From: Sphaeramia orbicularis
Taxonomy: Eukaryota > Chordata > Actinopteri > Kurtiformes > Apogonidae
DNA length: 64,000 bases
Direction of reading: 5' to 3'
Assembly (NCBI RefSeq): GCF_902148855.1
Contig: NC_043965.1
Span: 26,792,023 to 26,856,022, forward strand
Within the stretch, counting starts at the first letter, position 1; the number at the start of each line of letters is the position of its first letter. Both the position numbers and the translations under genes were made by a program. Of this stretch, positions 49,601 to 59,539 are shown piece after piece. Under the pieces are notes generated by a model. The model ran no database searches, was not told the DNA's origin, and saw only the letters and a program-made list of their open reading frames with translations.

Positions 49601-52600
49601 GTAAACATGACCCACTCTACTATGATGTCATGACACCATTTGACACTAGTGTTCCCTCTGCTGGCGATACACGGAATAGTGACAGATTATAGGGAGATCT
49701 GCAATGCAGGCGTAACACTACCTAAGGGGAGGGAGGGGAGAGCAGTCAGAGGTATTTGCACCATTATGTGTCTGCAGCACCTACAGCATGTTGTAAGCAT
49801 TTTTTCATCACCAGTCCTCCTTTAATTTCTCCTTATATTTCTAGTACCTTCCTTCTGCCGAGTTACCTCCATCGCTGTCCACTGCAGTAGACAGTAAACT
49901 GCATTAAAAGCAAAACGCAAGCTGCGTTGCTGTTTTTGAGTGACAGAATGTCATCGAGTTCACTGTGACTGCAGAGAATAGAGCATGAAAAATGACCATC
50001 AGCATAGTATTTGTCCCCTGGGTGCTGCTAGCAGCGGTCATGACCACACCCTGTTATTTCCCTGTAATCTGCTAAAGTCTAAAGAAAACCCAGTGGGACC
50101 TTCACTGGCTGAATAAATGGGACTGAGAGAGTATTGAATTAAGCTAGTAATGGATTAGTTCATCTATGTGTGTTATCTATCTTGTCTCCACAGATGGCAG
50201 CATCCTTCATCTCTACTTCTATTACCTGATGAATCTGAATATAATGACCGTCAAGACCAAAGTCTCCACCTCCACAGACCTCAGCACAGCCATCAGTGCA
50301 GGGTGTGTGTGTGTATTTGAATATAACAACTTAATGATTCATCCTCTGCTGCCTAAATGAAAATTCTAAAGAAGTGTTTTCTTGTAGGGAGCTGCTGAAA
50401 TCCGACACTCTTCTTAGCTGTCTTTACATTGGTGACCAAGGTCGAGAGACACCCAATCCAGCAAACCGCTACCAGTTTGATAAAGTTGGGTAAGGAAGTC
50501 AAGTAATTAAAATAGAGAACAATATAGATGAGCATATGACAGAATTCCATAGTACAACTAACAGATAATCTTCACACAGGATTGTTACTTTTTCGGACTA
50601 TGTGGACGAACTGGGCCATCCCTACATGTGGGTGCAGAGTCTAGGAGGACTAAACTTTCCCAGTGACACTTCAGAGGTGTGTATTGTGAAATCAGATGTT
50701 ATCTATTCTATGCGGTAATGATGTGGTACACTTTTTCATTTTGGTCTGTGTATATGTTTACCAGAGCGTGTGTGTGGGTAGCTCTCTGAGTGCCAGCCAC
50801 ATGGAGAGTACCATGAAGCTGCTACGGGGTCGTGTCCAGTCCCGTTTGGCTCTGCACAAACAGTTTGCCTCTTTAGGTACAGTCATAACCGCACATACAC
50901 TCATACATTTGTCTAGATGTGGGGAATTTTGTTTAAGGTTGTATTTTATCGACAGAGCACAGCATGATCCCAGTTTCCAGTGAGTGTCTGCACCTCTTTC
51001 CTGCCAAAATCATCTCCCGTTTAGCTCGTTGGACCGCAATTGCATACCAAGATTACATGGTAAACACACTAACACTCACACAAACACAAGGTGTTTTACT
51101 ATAACTATGCAACCAGATAAAACTGTTAGTTTCTCAGACAAGGATTGAGCTTAGTCCAAGACTAAACCATTTTTCAATGGATATCGATTCTTTTCTTACT
51201 TCAGTGCTAGAAAAGTGGAAACTAGCTGGGAAAGCTCAAAAATATTGATGAACCCACTGAGAATAGTCATCCAGTCTGCAGTTTTTGTCAGTGTTACAGT
51301 TTACATCAGACTTGGCTCATCATTTATCAGCTGTTTATCAGCAAATAAAGTCTCTTAAGACAAACTGCATGCTTACATTACGCCCAGTAGGTGATAATTG
51401 TCAAGCCTTTAGCATCAAAAGGGGCAGGATTTTCCTCTTGGGAGTTTGAGAATAAAACAGAGCAGAATATTTGTTTCACATTTGTTTATTAGCTAAAAAC
51501 ACCTTGGGATCTGTGATCATCAGTCTGTAATTGTCCTTCACAGCTTGTTTTCACTGCCCTCAAGTGGACAAAATGAGTCAATTTATGATATATCACCAGT
51601 GTACTTCTCTTTGTCTCCAGGAGCTGCCTTTCACACGCCATGTGTCTGATGCTGGTCTGGCAAAGGAGACTGATCTGTACTTTATGAGTGTGGTGGAGAG
51701 AGGCACAGGTAAACAGGGAGCTTTAAATTATTAACATGTAAGCATGTTTCTTTTTATGATGGTTATATCAACCAGACTGCATTTTCCTCCTCAGCTCGTC
51801 TCCAGGCTGCTGTGGTGCTGAGTCCTCGTTACCCAGAAATCTCCCCTCTTTTCTCTCTCTCTCTGAGCTGGAAGGGAGAGCGAAGTGGACGCACTGATGA
51901 CAACCTCAGAGTATGAAAAGTTTATTATAATTGTAACAAAATGAAAAACACTACACATTGTCGCCACAAGTGTTATAGAAACAGACAGATACAATGTTTG
52001 TGACTAAAATGCAGACCAAATGAAAAACAGATTTAAAATGATGATGATGTTGCATGAGTAAAATCATTCTAACAAATGAAATACATTAGATAATAAAAAT
52101 ACACCAAGCCATGCTTTTTATTCTTCACTAAGCTGTGAAGAATAAAACCAATACATTGTATGAAGGAGTATATACAGTTTTGTGTTCAGTTTCTCATCTC
52201 TTTGGAAACAAGGATTGTATGCCTGCAACTGACTAATCTACTTTCTCAGGCCATGGAGAGTGAGGTGAACGTTTTCAAAAATGAACTCCAGGGACCTCGT
52301 CCAGGTCACCAGCTCCTGACCAATCAAATTGCACGCCTCTGTGTTTGTCTGGATGTGTATTTGGAGACTGAAGGACAAGATGACAGTGTGGAGGGGCCCA
52401 GAGAGTTTCCTCGTGAAAAGATGTGCTTGCGCACTGTCAGGTATACAGAAATGTAACTGTAATACACTGGCCAAAAAAAGTCACCACCTGGATTTAACTA
52501 AACAAATAGGTAATAGCCTTTCATTGGATAGTTACTGCAGTGATTGTTTCAGCTGATGCAGTGAGGAGCTTCTCATTTCTTAAACAACAATAAAGAGCAG

Positions 52601-53175
52601 TAAAATTGGGCTGTGTTTCAAAGGAAAATAGTCAGGTGGTCTGATTAGCACAGATTGACTCTATTCCGGAATGATAAATGCATTATGGTGAAAAGAGAGC
52701 CAGCTGAAGTGATTACCCATCATGCCTAGTACCTGGAGTACAAGCCTGTGCGGGCAGTGTTATAATTTAGGGTTACTTCAGTTGGTTAGGTAGTGGTTTA
52801 ACATTATCTGCCCAAAAAATGACAAATAATGGTAAATGGACTGCATTTATGTAGCGCATTTTCTACACCTTCATGGTCCCCAAAGCGCTTTACAAGGCCT
52901 CACATTAACACACACACACACTCATGCACTAGAAATAAAGGTTGCAAAATTGCATCAATTTATTCAACAACGTCATGGAGAATGCGTGCCATAATTGAAT
53001 GAAATATCAGTGTGGGACTTCTTTTTGATCAGGGTGTGTATTTCCACAAACATTCTTGAACACTTGAATAGGTTCATCTCTGATATTTGTCCCGGTCTCA
53101 TCATTTTCCAGGGGTCCAAATCGACTGAAACCATTCAAGTACAACCATCCTCAGGGGTTCTTCAGTCATCGCTGA
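43625..53175 (+). CDS. thoc5: THO complex subunit 5
   Basis: Subunit of the nuclear THO/TREX complex that couples transcription and splicing to mRNA export. Nineteen coding exons give 683 aa, the human length: 43,625-43,720; 44,191-44,334; 44,445-44,558; 44,945-45,042; 46,800-46,946; 47,063-47,177; 47,480-47,612; 47,702-47,779; 47,915-47,958; 48,650-48,749; 50,194-50,302; 50,388-50,489; 50,580-50,676; 50,765-50,876; 50,956-51,059; 51,621-51,708; 51,795-51,910; 52,250-52,440; 53,112-53,175. An N-terminal basic nuclear signal (KKRKSKVLR) is followed by coiled-coil helices (about 70-235). An acidic run ([10 protein letters not shown]) leads into KRRRP near 324. The family-typical end [15 protein letters not shown] is coded by the last small exon. 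Frame is kept throughout. Introns 4, 10 and 18 have been enlarged by Tc1-like relics. Confidence 0.97.
45303..45593 (-). repeat. LINE/SINE-type fragment nested in the Tc1-like relic
   Basis: It starts 'attcaattcaattttattt' plus 'gtagagccctatatcacaac' and includes CAAGGAAAAACTCCAAAAAC and AGAGACCTTGGGGAGAACCA, the usual layout of fish LINE/SINE-type 3' ends. The Tc1-like sequence resumes immediately after it at 'gagaaacatttcgtaact'. The same general repeat type occurs at 17,745-18,005. Confidence 0.55.
45852..46025. mobile_element. 174-bp insertion with 12-bp target duplication inside the Tc1-like relic
   Basis: The Tc1-like text breaks at CTGAAGTCAATA (45,840-45,851) and resumes at CCGAAGTCAGTA (46,026-46,037). 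These match at 10 of 12 bases and bracket unrelated sequence containing 'cctgatgaagaccagaggtc' and 'taataaaggcattttatatt'. A direct repeat at the break point indicates a later insertion, probably a short retroposed element. Its family is not known to me. Confidence 0.55.
48074..48118. repeat. Homopolymer junction C17-T11 with T-rich continuation
   Basis: Seventeen C are followed by eleven T, then two further T runs separated by single C, in thoc5 intron 9. Confidence 0.95.
48750..50193. other. thoc5: thoc5 intron 10
   Basis: Besides the Tc1-like fragment listed separately, I see no gene or repeat family here. Confidence 0.4.
49070..49345 (+). mobile_element. Second Tc1-like fragment, same subfamily as the intron 4 relic
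   Basis: It shares the exact run TCAAAAGATGCCTAGAATCT and following bases with 45,791-45,818, and then the stretch 'aatgcaggttaaaactttgtcatgcaaagaaga' in pieces with 46,180-46,212. Relative to the intron 4 copy it lacks the segment between 'caacaaac' and 'gaaaatca', and it lacks both ends. It is not functional. Confidence 0.75.
52463..52828 (+). mobile_element. Tc1-like transposon relic of a different family (thoc5 intron 18)
   Basis: It starts at a TA followed by CACTGGCCAAAAAAAGTCAC, the terminal pattern of another fish Tc1-like family. After an internal deletion it continues with transposase-derived text such as AGTCAGGTGGTCTGATTAGC, GTGATTACCCATCATGCCTA and CAGTGTTATAATTTAGGGTT. No right inverted repeat is present and the frame is broken. 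Confidence 0.65.
52829..52922. repeat. Short fish interspersed repeat abutting the Tc1-like relic
   Basis: GGTAAATGGACTGCATTTAT 'gtagcgcattttctac' and 'caaagcgctttacaa' followed by a CA run is a very common fish repeat pattern. It appears to have inserted at, or recombined with, the truncated end of the Tc1-like relic. Confidence 0.6.
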
Positions 53176-53274
53176 ACCTGTTCATAAACGTCACCATTGT
53201 ACCAAGACTGTTTAAACTTTGTGATTTTAGCTGCACAAAGTACTCCTGTTTTAAACTCTTTATACCTCTTAGAA

Positions 53275-53284
53275 AATAAATAAA
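53275..53284 (+). terminator. thoc5: thoc5 polyadenylation signals
   Basis: Two overlapping AATAAA hexamers begin at 53,275 and 53,279, about 100 bp after the stop codon. Confidence 0.7.
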
Positions 53285-53289
53285 AACTG

Positions 53290-54487
53290 TTATTTTCTTC
53301 AATAAGCATGTGTCTGGTTCTTGGTTCTGTGTCTTTAAGGATCTTTCCATTCTTACTTTTATTGCACTCCTAAATTTTCCTATTATTCCTTCGGTGCCTT
53401 CTATCCTGCCTTCACCTTTCCTCTGCTCTGTAGGTGTAGTTTGTTGAAACTCATTATTATGCCATTGCAGTTCAGTCCCACACTGAGCTGAGTCATTCCC
53501 ACAGAGACTCGCGTCTATGGAATATGATATCTTGTCTGTTAGCCTCTGACCTTTCATTATAATCTGCAGTAATAGATGCAAGAGAGGTTATTAGCGACAC
53601 CCAACCCAGTTCTGTTAGATTTCAGCTTTATTTTTAGTTGGTCATTGTTAATGATTTATAGAAATAGTGTTGGATTTGTTTTCACTTGCACCTTGCAGAG
53701 CTGAATCAAGAATATCTACTGTAGATGAGATGAAAACCGTATCTGTGCCAGTGTTACAGTTCAGTCACTGTCTGGAAAGTGCTCTGCTCTTAATCTTACT
53801 GTAGGCACAAGAGGCCAAAGACAAGGTTATTTTTTTTAGAGAGGACACCTTTTGCTTTCAATGCTCCAGGACACAATAATTACTTGTCATTAGAAAATAA
53901 ACCTGTTGATGTGTCAGACTTCCTGGCTGCCCTTCACTGTGACTGGGCCCATAAATGTTTAGCATCAGATGCCAACTCAGACCTCAGACATGAGGTAATG
54001 TAATATGAAGTAAGATGCTATGAACCCTCAGATATGAAATGACTAGTAACTTTTTAACCACTTATCCTTTCAATACATTTAAATAATCTAGTTTAAATGT
54101 AGTTTCTCAGCTATTTCAGCAGCATCAAATATGGTCCATTTAGATGTTCGGAGGTTCTGTAGTGAAAGAAATACCCTCATGTTCTGCTACATTGATTCTC
54201 TAATAAAATTCAAGTAGTTTGACAAATGACAGCGGTTGTAGATGTTTGTTTTTATACTCATTTAATGATGTATGTGGCTGAAGTCACAATTTACACTGTT
54301 CTGTTATAAGATCCTTCAAATTAACTCTAAGCTTATATGAACTTCTACATGATCAGTGAAGTAATATAGGAGAACACCCAATATTTGGTGAAAAATGCAC
54401 AATGCCGTGGATAATTAAAGAAAAAACAACTGGTGATAAATCGCTTACAAATGTTAAATGTTGAGAAAAAATTAATTTACAAGTTGC
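53290..54487. other. Intergenic region thoc5 to LINE
   Basis: No gene was recognised. A 139-codon antisense frame at 53,162-53,581 overlaps the last thoc5 exon and has no family similarity. Confidence 0.4.
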
Positions 54488-54571
54488 AACATAAGTAGTT
54501 TTTTTTTTTTTTTATACTCTTTATTTTAATGTTTTGAAACACTTTTACAGTGCATAACAACACTTAATAAC

Positions 54572-54599
54572 AAAAAAAAAAAAAAAAGGGGGGGGGGGG
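54572..54599. repeat. Homopolymer junction A16-G12 in the LINE 3' UTR
   Basis: Sixteen A are followed by twelve G (C12-T16 in element orientation), located between the ORF2 stop and the poly(A) tail. Confidence 0.95.
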
Positions 54600-54669
54600 A
54601 CCCACACAATAAAACAAGGGGGATGTTGTTCCTTATACATTCGACAGTTTTTCCATACTCAATCTGATA

Positions 54670-57600
54670 TCAAGAATTTCTGTCCTTGAATATGATCCAT
54701 TTCTCCCATCTTCGCTTGAAAGTTCCCATCTTAATCCTCAGTTGAAATGTTAATTTTTCCATGGAGTATATTTCCTCTATAATGTCCAGCCATTGTTGTA
54801 GTCGTAGAGGGTCACTTTTTAACCAGTTCCTTGTGATTACCTTTTTACAGGCAAGAATTAAAATTTTAAATAAGTAAATGTCTTCTCTTTTAATTATGTC
54901 ATCAGGTATTAGACCAAGGTAGATAGTCTGAGGGTCCATTGGAATTTTATAATTTAAAATATTCTCCATTGTCTGAAAAACATGGTTCCAAAACATTTGC
55001 ATTTTTACACATGTCCAGAAGATATGCGAGTGACTGGCATTCATGTGTCCACATCCTCTCCAACATTGCTGCTGTTTTCCCAGTTGTTTGCTTTTAATAT
55101 TTGGTGTAATAAAGAAGCGAATGAGGTTTTTCCAGCCAAATTCTCGCCAACCTTTAGAGCTGGTGGATGTTAGCTGTGTTTTGCACATAGAATGCCACTC
55201 ACTTTCAGACAGGGTAATATTCAGTTCAGATTCCCATTTCGATTTAACATAATATGAATTCACACCATTACATTTTTGTAGACCCTGATATAATTTAGAC
55301 ACAGTCTTAGTGGGTGTGTGTTTGTAAGCTCCTGTAAAGACCTTGATCAGTTCACTGCCCTCTGATAAGTTACTTTTAATCTCTCTGTCAAAAAAATGTT
55401 TTACCTGTAAATATCCATACTGATCCTTATCCTCCAAATTATATTGTTTTTTTATTTTATCAAATGATTTAAAAGTTTTCCCCTCAATGAGTGTACAAAT
55501 GGCTGTTATTCCCTTTTCTCTCCACCTCAAAAATCTATTATCAGATTTAGCAGGGGTGAATTTATCTGACTGGGAAGGCCATACCAGGAGCTTACTATCA
55601 TTTTCCAAATTATATTTCTTAACAATCACATTCCATATTCTCAATTGTTCTTTTATGATGTCATTATCTCCCTTATATTCTGTGTGTTCTTTACCCCCTA
55701 AACAAGTCTGAGGTTGTGAAATGTCTAAATTTAAATCAATATGTTTCCATTTGGCTTGATACTCAGGGGAACACCAATTTACAATACACCTCATTTGGGC
55801 TGCGTAGTAATACTGTTTCAGATTAGGTAAAGCTAGACCTCCTTCTAATTTTCCCAACTGAAGTGTTTTAAGTTTTACCCTTGGTTTTGTCCCAGCCCAA
55901 ATAAATCTAGATACTAATTTGTCCCACGTCACAAACTGAGAGTCAGGGATTCGGACCGGAAGTGATAAAAAGAGATAGAGTAGTCTAGGCAATAGATTCA
56001 TTTTCACCACCTCTATCCTTGAACTCAAATCTAGTGTTAATGTTGACCAATTTATTATATCTTTCTGTATTCTATTATTTATTACCTTGTAATTTATCTC
56101 ATACAGTCTATACAAGTCTTGAGTGATTAGTATCCCCAAGTATTTTATTATTTTTGTATCCCACTTTAATTTATATTTATGCCTGATGGTTTTACTTGGA
56201 GTATAATTTATACCCAGTATTTGCGTTTTTAAAACATTCAGTTTGTAACCTGACATTTTCCCAAAATTTTCTAAAACTGTCATAAGTTTAGGAAGTGTTG
56301 AGTTCGGGTTTTGAAGGAAGGCGATAACATCGTCCGCAAATAATCCAATTATATGTTCCTCTTTAGCCAAATTTATTCCTTTCAGGTCTTTATGTTGTCT
56401 GATTTCTTGAGCTAACGGCTCAATAAACACTGCAAAAAGTGAAGGACTCAGGCAACACCCCTGTCGTGTGCCTCTATAAAGTTTAAAGCTGTCCGTAAGT
56501 TGTCCATTAATCTTTATCCTAGCAGATGGGTCACTATAGAGAGCCTGTATACACCTAATGAATTGGTCATTAAAGCCCATTCTTTCCAATACTTTAAAAA
56601 GAAAAGGCCAAATAACCCTATCAAACGCCTTTTCTGCATCCAGGCTGACCAATGCTGCGTTTAGATTTTGTTTATTGGCGTATTCAATAATATGGAGGGT
56701 TCGTCTGATATTTTCCTGTGTTTGTCTGCCTTTAATAAATCCTGTCTGGTCCTCATTAATTAGGTCTGGTAAGTGAGATTCAAGTCGTTTAGCAATTATA
56801 GAAGTGAATATTTTATAATCTACATTCAATATAGAGATCGGCCGATAAGATTCACATTGTTCTTTATTTTTTCCTTCTTTTGGGATCACTGAAATTACTG
56901 CTTCTTTCCATGAAGGTGGTATCTTAGCCTCTCTTAGTGTCCAGTTTAGTGATTCCAGTAACACTGGGGCTAGATCCTCATTAAAGATCTTATACCACTC
57001 ATTAGGGAAGCCATCACAACCTGGGCTTTTATTATTTTTTAGTTTACTAATAGCTTTATCTAGTTCTTGTCTTGTGATCGGAGCTGTTAATTTAGTATTC
57101 TGTATATTGCCTATGGAGGGTAGATCTAGCTTTGATAAATATTGTTTGATATTATCTTCATCCACAATTTCAGATTGGGAGTATAAGGACTTGTAGTATT
57201 CTCTGAATATGGTTTCAATTTCTTCTGGATCACAAACTGTTTTATTACTTATTGGGTCTCTAATCTTATGTATTGAATTTTTAATTTGTTGTGACCTAAT
57301 TCGTTTTGCTAAAATCTTTGTTGCTCTGGGACCTGATTCAAAAAAAGTTTGTTTTGCAAATCTCAATTTCTTTTCTAATTCACCTAAAAGAATTTCATCT
57401 ATTTGGCCTCTTACTTCTTTTATCTTGTCTGTAACCTGCTTATCCTCTTCCTTTTGATGAAGTTTTTCTAGCTTCCTCAGATCTTCTTGTAATTTATCAT
57501 ATTTTAATCTCCTAGTTTTATTTAGATATGCTGTTCTTGAGATCAGCTTCCCTCTCATTATTGCTTTGATTGTGTCCCATAATATTGTTGGTTCTATTTG

Positions 57601-57906
57601 GTCATCTTTATTATCTTTTATACATTCACTAATTTCTTTTTTAATTTCCTTTCTTGCAGTCTCATTATTCAGTATACCAATATTCAGTCTCCATAATGTG
57701 TTTTTAGCTCTGTTGTTCAGATGTATAGTTACTTCTATTGCTTTATGGTCTGATATGTCTGCAGTGTTTATTGAGCACCCCCTCACCCTATATCTATCTG
57801 TATTATTCATTAGAAAATAGTCTATTCTAGAGTGTACCCTGTGGGTAGCTGAGTAGTGTGTGAAGTCCTTCTCTGACTTGTGGAGGTTTCTCCAGACATC
57901 AAACAT
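54670..57906 (-). CDS. LINE ORF2: endonuclease C-terminus and reverse transcriptase (1,078 codons)
   Basis: A single long frame contains the end of the APE-type endonuclease (SRIDYFLM at 26-33, SDHKAIEV at 52-59). The reverse transcriptase has [16 protein letters not shown] (from 291), [24 protein letters not shown] (421-431), [13 protein letters not shown] and the catalytic FADDV (523-527). A C-terminal Cys-His knuckle follows (CWRGCG...HSHIFWTC). These motifs place it in the L1 clade (L1/Tx1-like fish elements). The first Met is only the first in frame. Coding similarity continues upstream in this frame for about 14 codons ([14 protein letters not shown]), then shifts to another frame at about 57,945, where the endonuclease text (ILICGGDWNTILNYS) extends to 58,097. 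So there is one frameshift plus the 5' truncation. Without a promoter or ORF1 the copy cannot move by itself. Confidence 0.93.
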   Translation of the reverse strand: MFDVWRNLHKSEKDFTHYSATHRVHSRIDYFLMNNTDRYRVRGCSINTADISDHKAIEVTIHLNNRAKNTLWRLNIGILNNETARKEIKKEISECIKDNKDDQIEPTILWDTIKAIMRGKLISRTAYLNKTRRLKYDKLQEDLRKLEKLHQKEEDKQVTDKIKEVRGQIDEILLGELEKKLRFAKQTFFESGPRATKILAKRIRSQQIKNSIHKIRDPISNKTVCDPEEIETIFREYYKSLYSQSEIVDEDNIKQYLSKLDLPSIGNIQNTKLTAPITRQELDKAISKLKNNKSPGCDGFPNEWYKIFNEDLAPVLLESLNWTLREAKIPPSWKEAVISVIPKEGKNKEQCESYRPISILNVDYKIFTSIIAKRLESHLPDLINEDQTGFIKGRQTQENIRRTLHIIEYANKQNLNAALVSLDAEKAFDRVIWPFLFKVLERMGFNDQFIRCIQALYSDPSARIKINGQLTDSFKLYRGTRQGCCLSPSLFAVFIEPLAQEIRQHKDLKGINLAKEEHIIGLFADDVIAFLQNPNSTLPKLMTVLENFGKMSGYKLNVLKTQILGINYTPSKTIRHKYKLKWDTKIIKYLGILITQDLYRLYEINYKVINNRIQKDIINWSTLTLDLSSRIEVVKMNLLPRLLYLFLSLPVRIPDSQFVTWDKLVSRFIWAGTKPRVKLKTLQLGKLEGGLALPNLKQYYYAAQMRCIVNWCSPEYQAKWKHIDLNLDISQPQTCLGGKEHTEYKGDNDIIKEQLRIWNVIVKKYNLENDSKLLVWPSQSDKFTPAKSDNRFLRWREKGITAICTLIEGKTFKSFDKIKKQYNLEDKDQYGYLQVKHFFDREIKSNLSEGSELIKVFTGAYKHTPTKTVSKLYQGLQKCNGVNSYYVKSKWESELNITLSESEWHSMCKTQLTSTSSKGWREFGWKNLIRFFITPNIKSKQLGKQQQCWRGCGHMNASHSHIFWTCVKMQMFWNHVFQTMENILNYKIPMDPQTIYLGLIPDDIIKREDIYLFKILILACKKVITRNWLKSDPLRLQQWLDIIEEIYSMEKLTFQLRIKMGTFKRRWEKWIIFKDRNS

Positions 57907-58112
57907 GTCAAATGTTTTGATTAATCTATTTAAGTATTTGACATATGCGATTTATGTTTTCTCTTACTTGTTGTATCTACAGAATAGTTGAGAATTGTAT
58001 TCCAGTCACCACCACAAATTAAGATTCCCTCACTTGATGAAATCATCTTGTCAAAGAGAGAATTTAAGAACTTCCTATCACTCTCAGGGGGCACATAAAC
58101 ATAAGTAGTTTT

Positions 58113-58910
58113 AGGTCTTTAAGAGTTAATCAAAGCTTAAATCATGAACAGTTATCTTATAATTATTTCATTCTGTGAAAGGACACTTAAATACCTAAAG
58201 CAGTGAAGTTAAGTGCCATGTGTTTTATAACATGGTCGTTCCCATTAATACAAGGCCATCTATCAGGTACAGTGAGATTGAATGTGATGTAAGGTGACTG
58301 TAATCCCTCAGGAGATAAACCTTTCAATGCCAGCCAACGTGTATCCAAAGTCAGTGTTGAAGCTGTAAAAAAAGTGTCCATTAAATTAGGCTAAGAGCTG
58401 CAATTGATAGGCTTCTGTCACCATCTGCTGCACTCATTTGTGAGTATTATTAGAAAATCACTAACACTTTTCGCCTGCATATGATCACATATATCTGTGA
58501 ATAACTCAGACACTAAGGTGTGAGCAGAACTAAAAAGCATGGTTATTTTCAGAAGCAGGTTAAATAGATGAAGGGTTGTAGTTTGGATGCTGTGGAGTAT
58601 AAACTTAAGTTTCCCTTTGCAGTGAGGCCAAAATTATAAAAGTGACTTTTTTTCTTGTAGCTGTGAATTTATACATAAACGTGGTTTGTGGGATGTGAGG
58701 AAGGGTGCGATGGCTGATGTGGGTGGGTGCACCTCCCTCACTTCTCTCCTTAGCCGCAATGCAGTGCAGCACTCACAGCCTTTCACACCTTGAAAGATTA
58801 TGGTCGACACTTGTGCTGTACACATCTTCCCTTAAGGTTAATATAGTAAAACTTTTTTGCTGTGTATACAGGCAAAGAAAACACTCCAAGCTTCTTCTGT
58901 TTGTTTTTCA
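58113..58910. other. Intergenic region LINE to nefh 3' end
   Basis: No gene or repeat family was recognised. Short frames have no support. Confidence 0.4.
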
Positions 58911-58913
58911 TTC

Positions 58914-58919
58914 TTTATT
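58914..58919 (-). terminator. nefh: Candidate nefh polyadenylation signal
   Basis: AATAAA on the minus strand, about 620 bp beyond the stop codon. That gives a plausible nefh 3' UTR of about 0.6 kb. Confidence 0.5.
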
Positions 58920-59539
58920 TATCTGTTTCATATTGCATAATCTCAGCAGTTTATACATAGCACAGTCATCATTGTCCTAGCATTGCAGACCAGAGGAGTG
59001 AGACACTGCAGCTCACCTGTCGGGAGAAGCTGCGTTAAGGTGCACAACAAGCAAATTCAAGTCTTTCTTACTATCTGTAAATATAATATAGACATTTCTG
59101 TGTCCTTAAATATACATTTTTATATTCAATATCTGTCACAATCTTTAGCTTAACATTGTTTTGACATCTCTACCCTTGAAGGCTTGTCAGGTACAGGCCC
59201 CAGTGGTGCCTGTCAGTGGGATTCAGTTTAAATGCACTTGTTTATTAATAAGGGCAGTCGTCACATTCAGTTAAAGAGTTTAGAGCATTCTGCATTCACT
59301 ACAGTCATACATCAGAAGCATCAGGGGTGTGTAATGGCCATACTTGGGAGCGGGGGTTTATTTGCTACAGAAGTCACTATTGCTTACATACCGTTACCTG
59401 CTTTGCTTTAGACACTGAAGTGCCGGTCTGAACAGCTGGGCTGTCCTGCTCTTTGCCCTGCCCTCCCCTCCCCCCGCAAAGTTCTTTGGCATCTCCACCT
59501 CCATCTCCCTGCCTTACCCTGAAACACAGCGTACCAGTC

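Larger units (their letters stand above)
54499..58097 (-). mobile_element. 5'-truncated L1-clade LINE with target-site duplication
   Basis: The element lies on the minus strand between thoc5 and nefh. Its 5' edge at 58,097 falls inside the endonuclease domain. The 3' end has AATAAA-containing sequence and a 15-base poly(A), seen as T on the plus strand at 54,499-54,513. The direct repeat AACATAAGTAG (extendable by T) occurs at 54,488-54,498 and 58,098-58,108. The 3' UTR includes a homopolymer junction (54,572-54,599). About 3.6 kb remain of an original probably 5-6 kb or more. The near-intact frame and exact duplication suggest a young insertion. Confidence 0.93.

Noticed and set aside
53162-53581. 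139-codon minus-strand frame overlapping the last thoc5 exon
   Set aside because: No family similarity, no splice support, and partly antisense to conserved thoc5 coding sequence.
55043-57820. Plus-strand frames of 60-84 codons across the L1-clade element
   Set aside because: All are shadows of the 1,078-codon minus-strand ORF2 frame.
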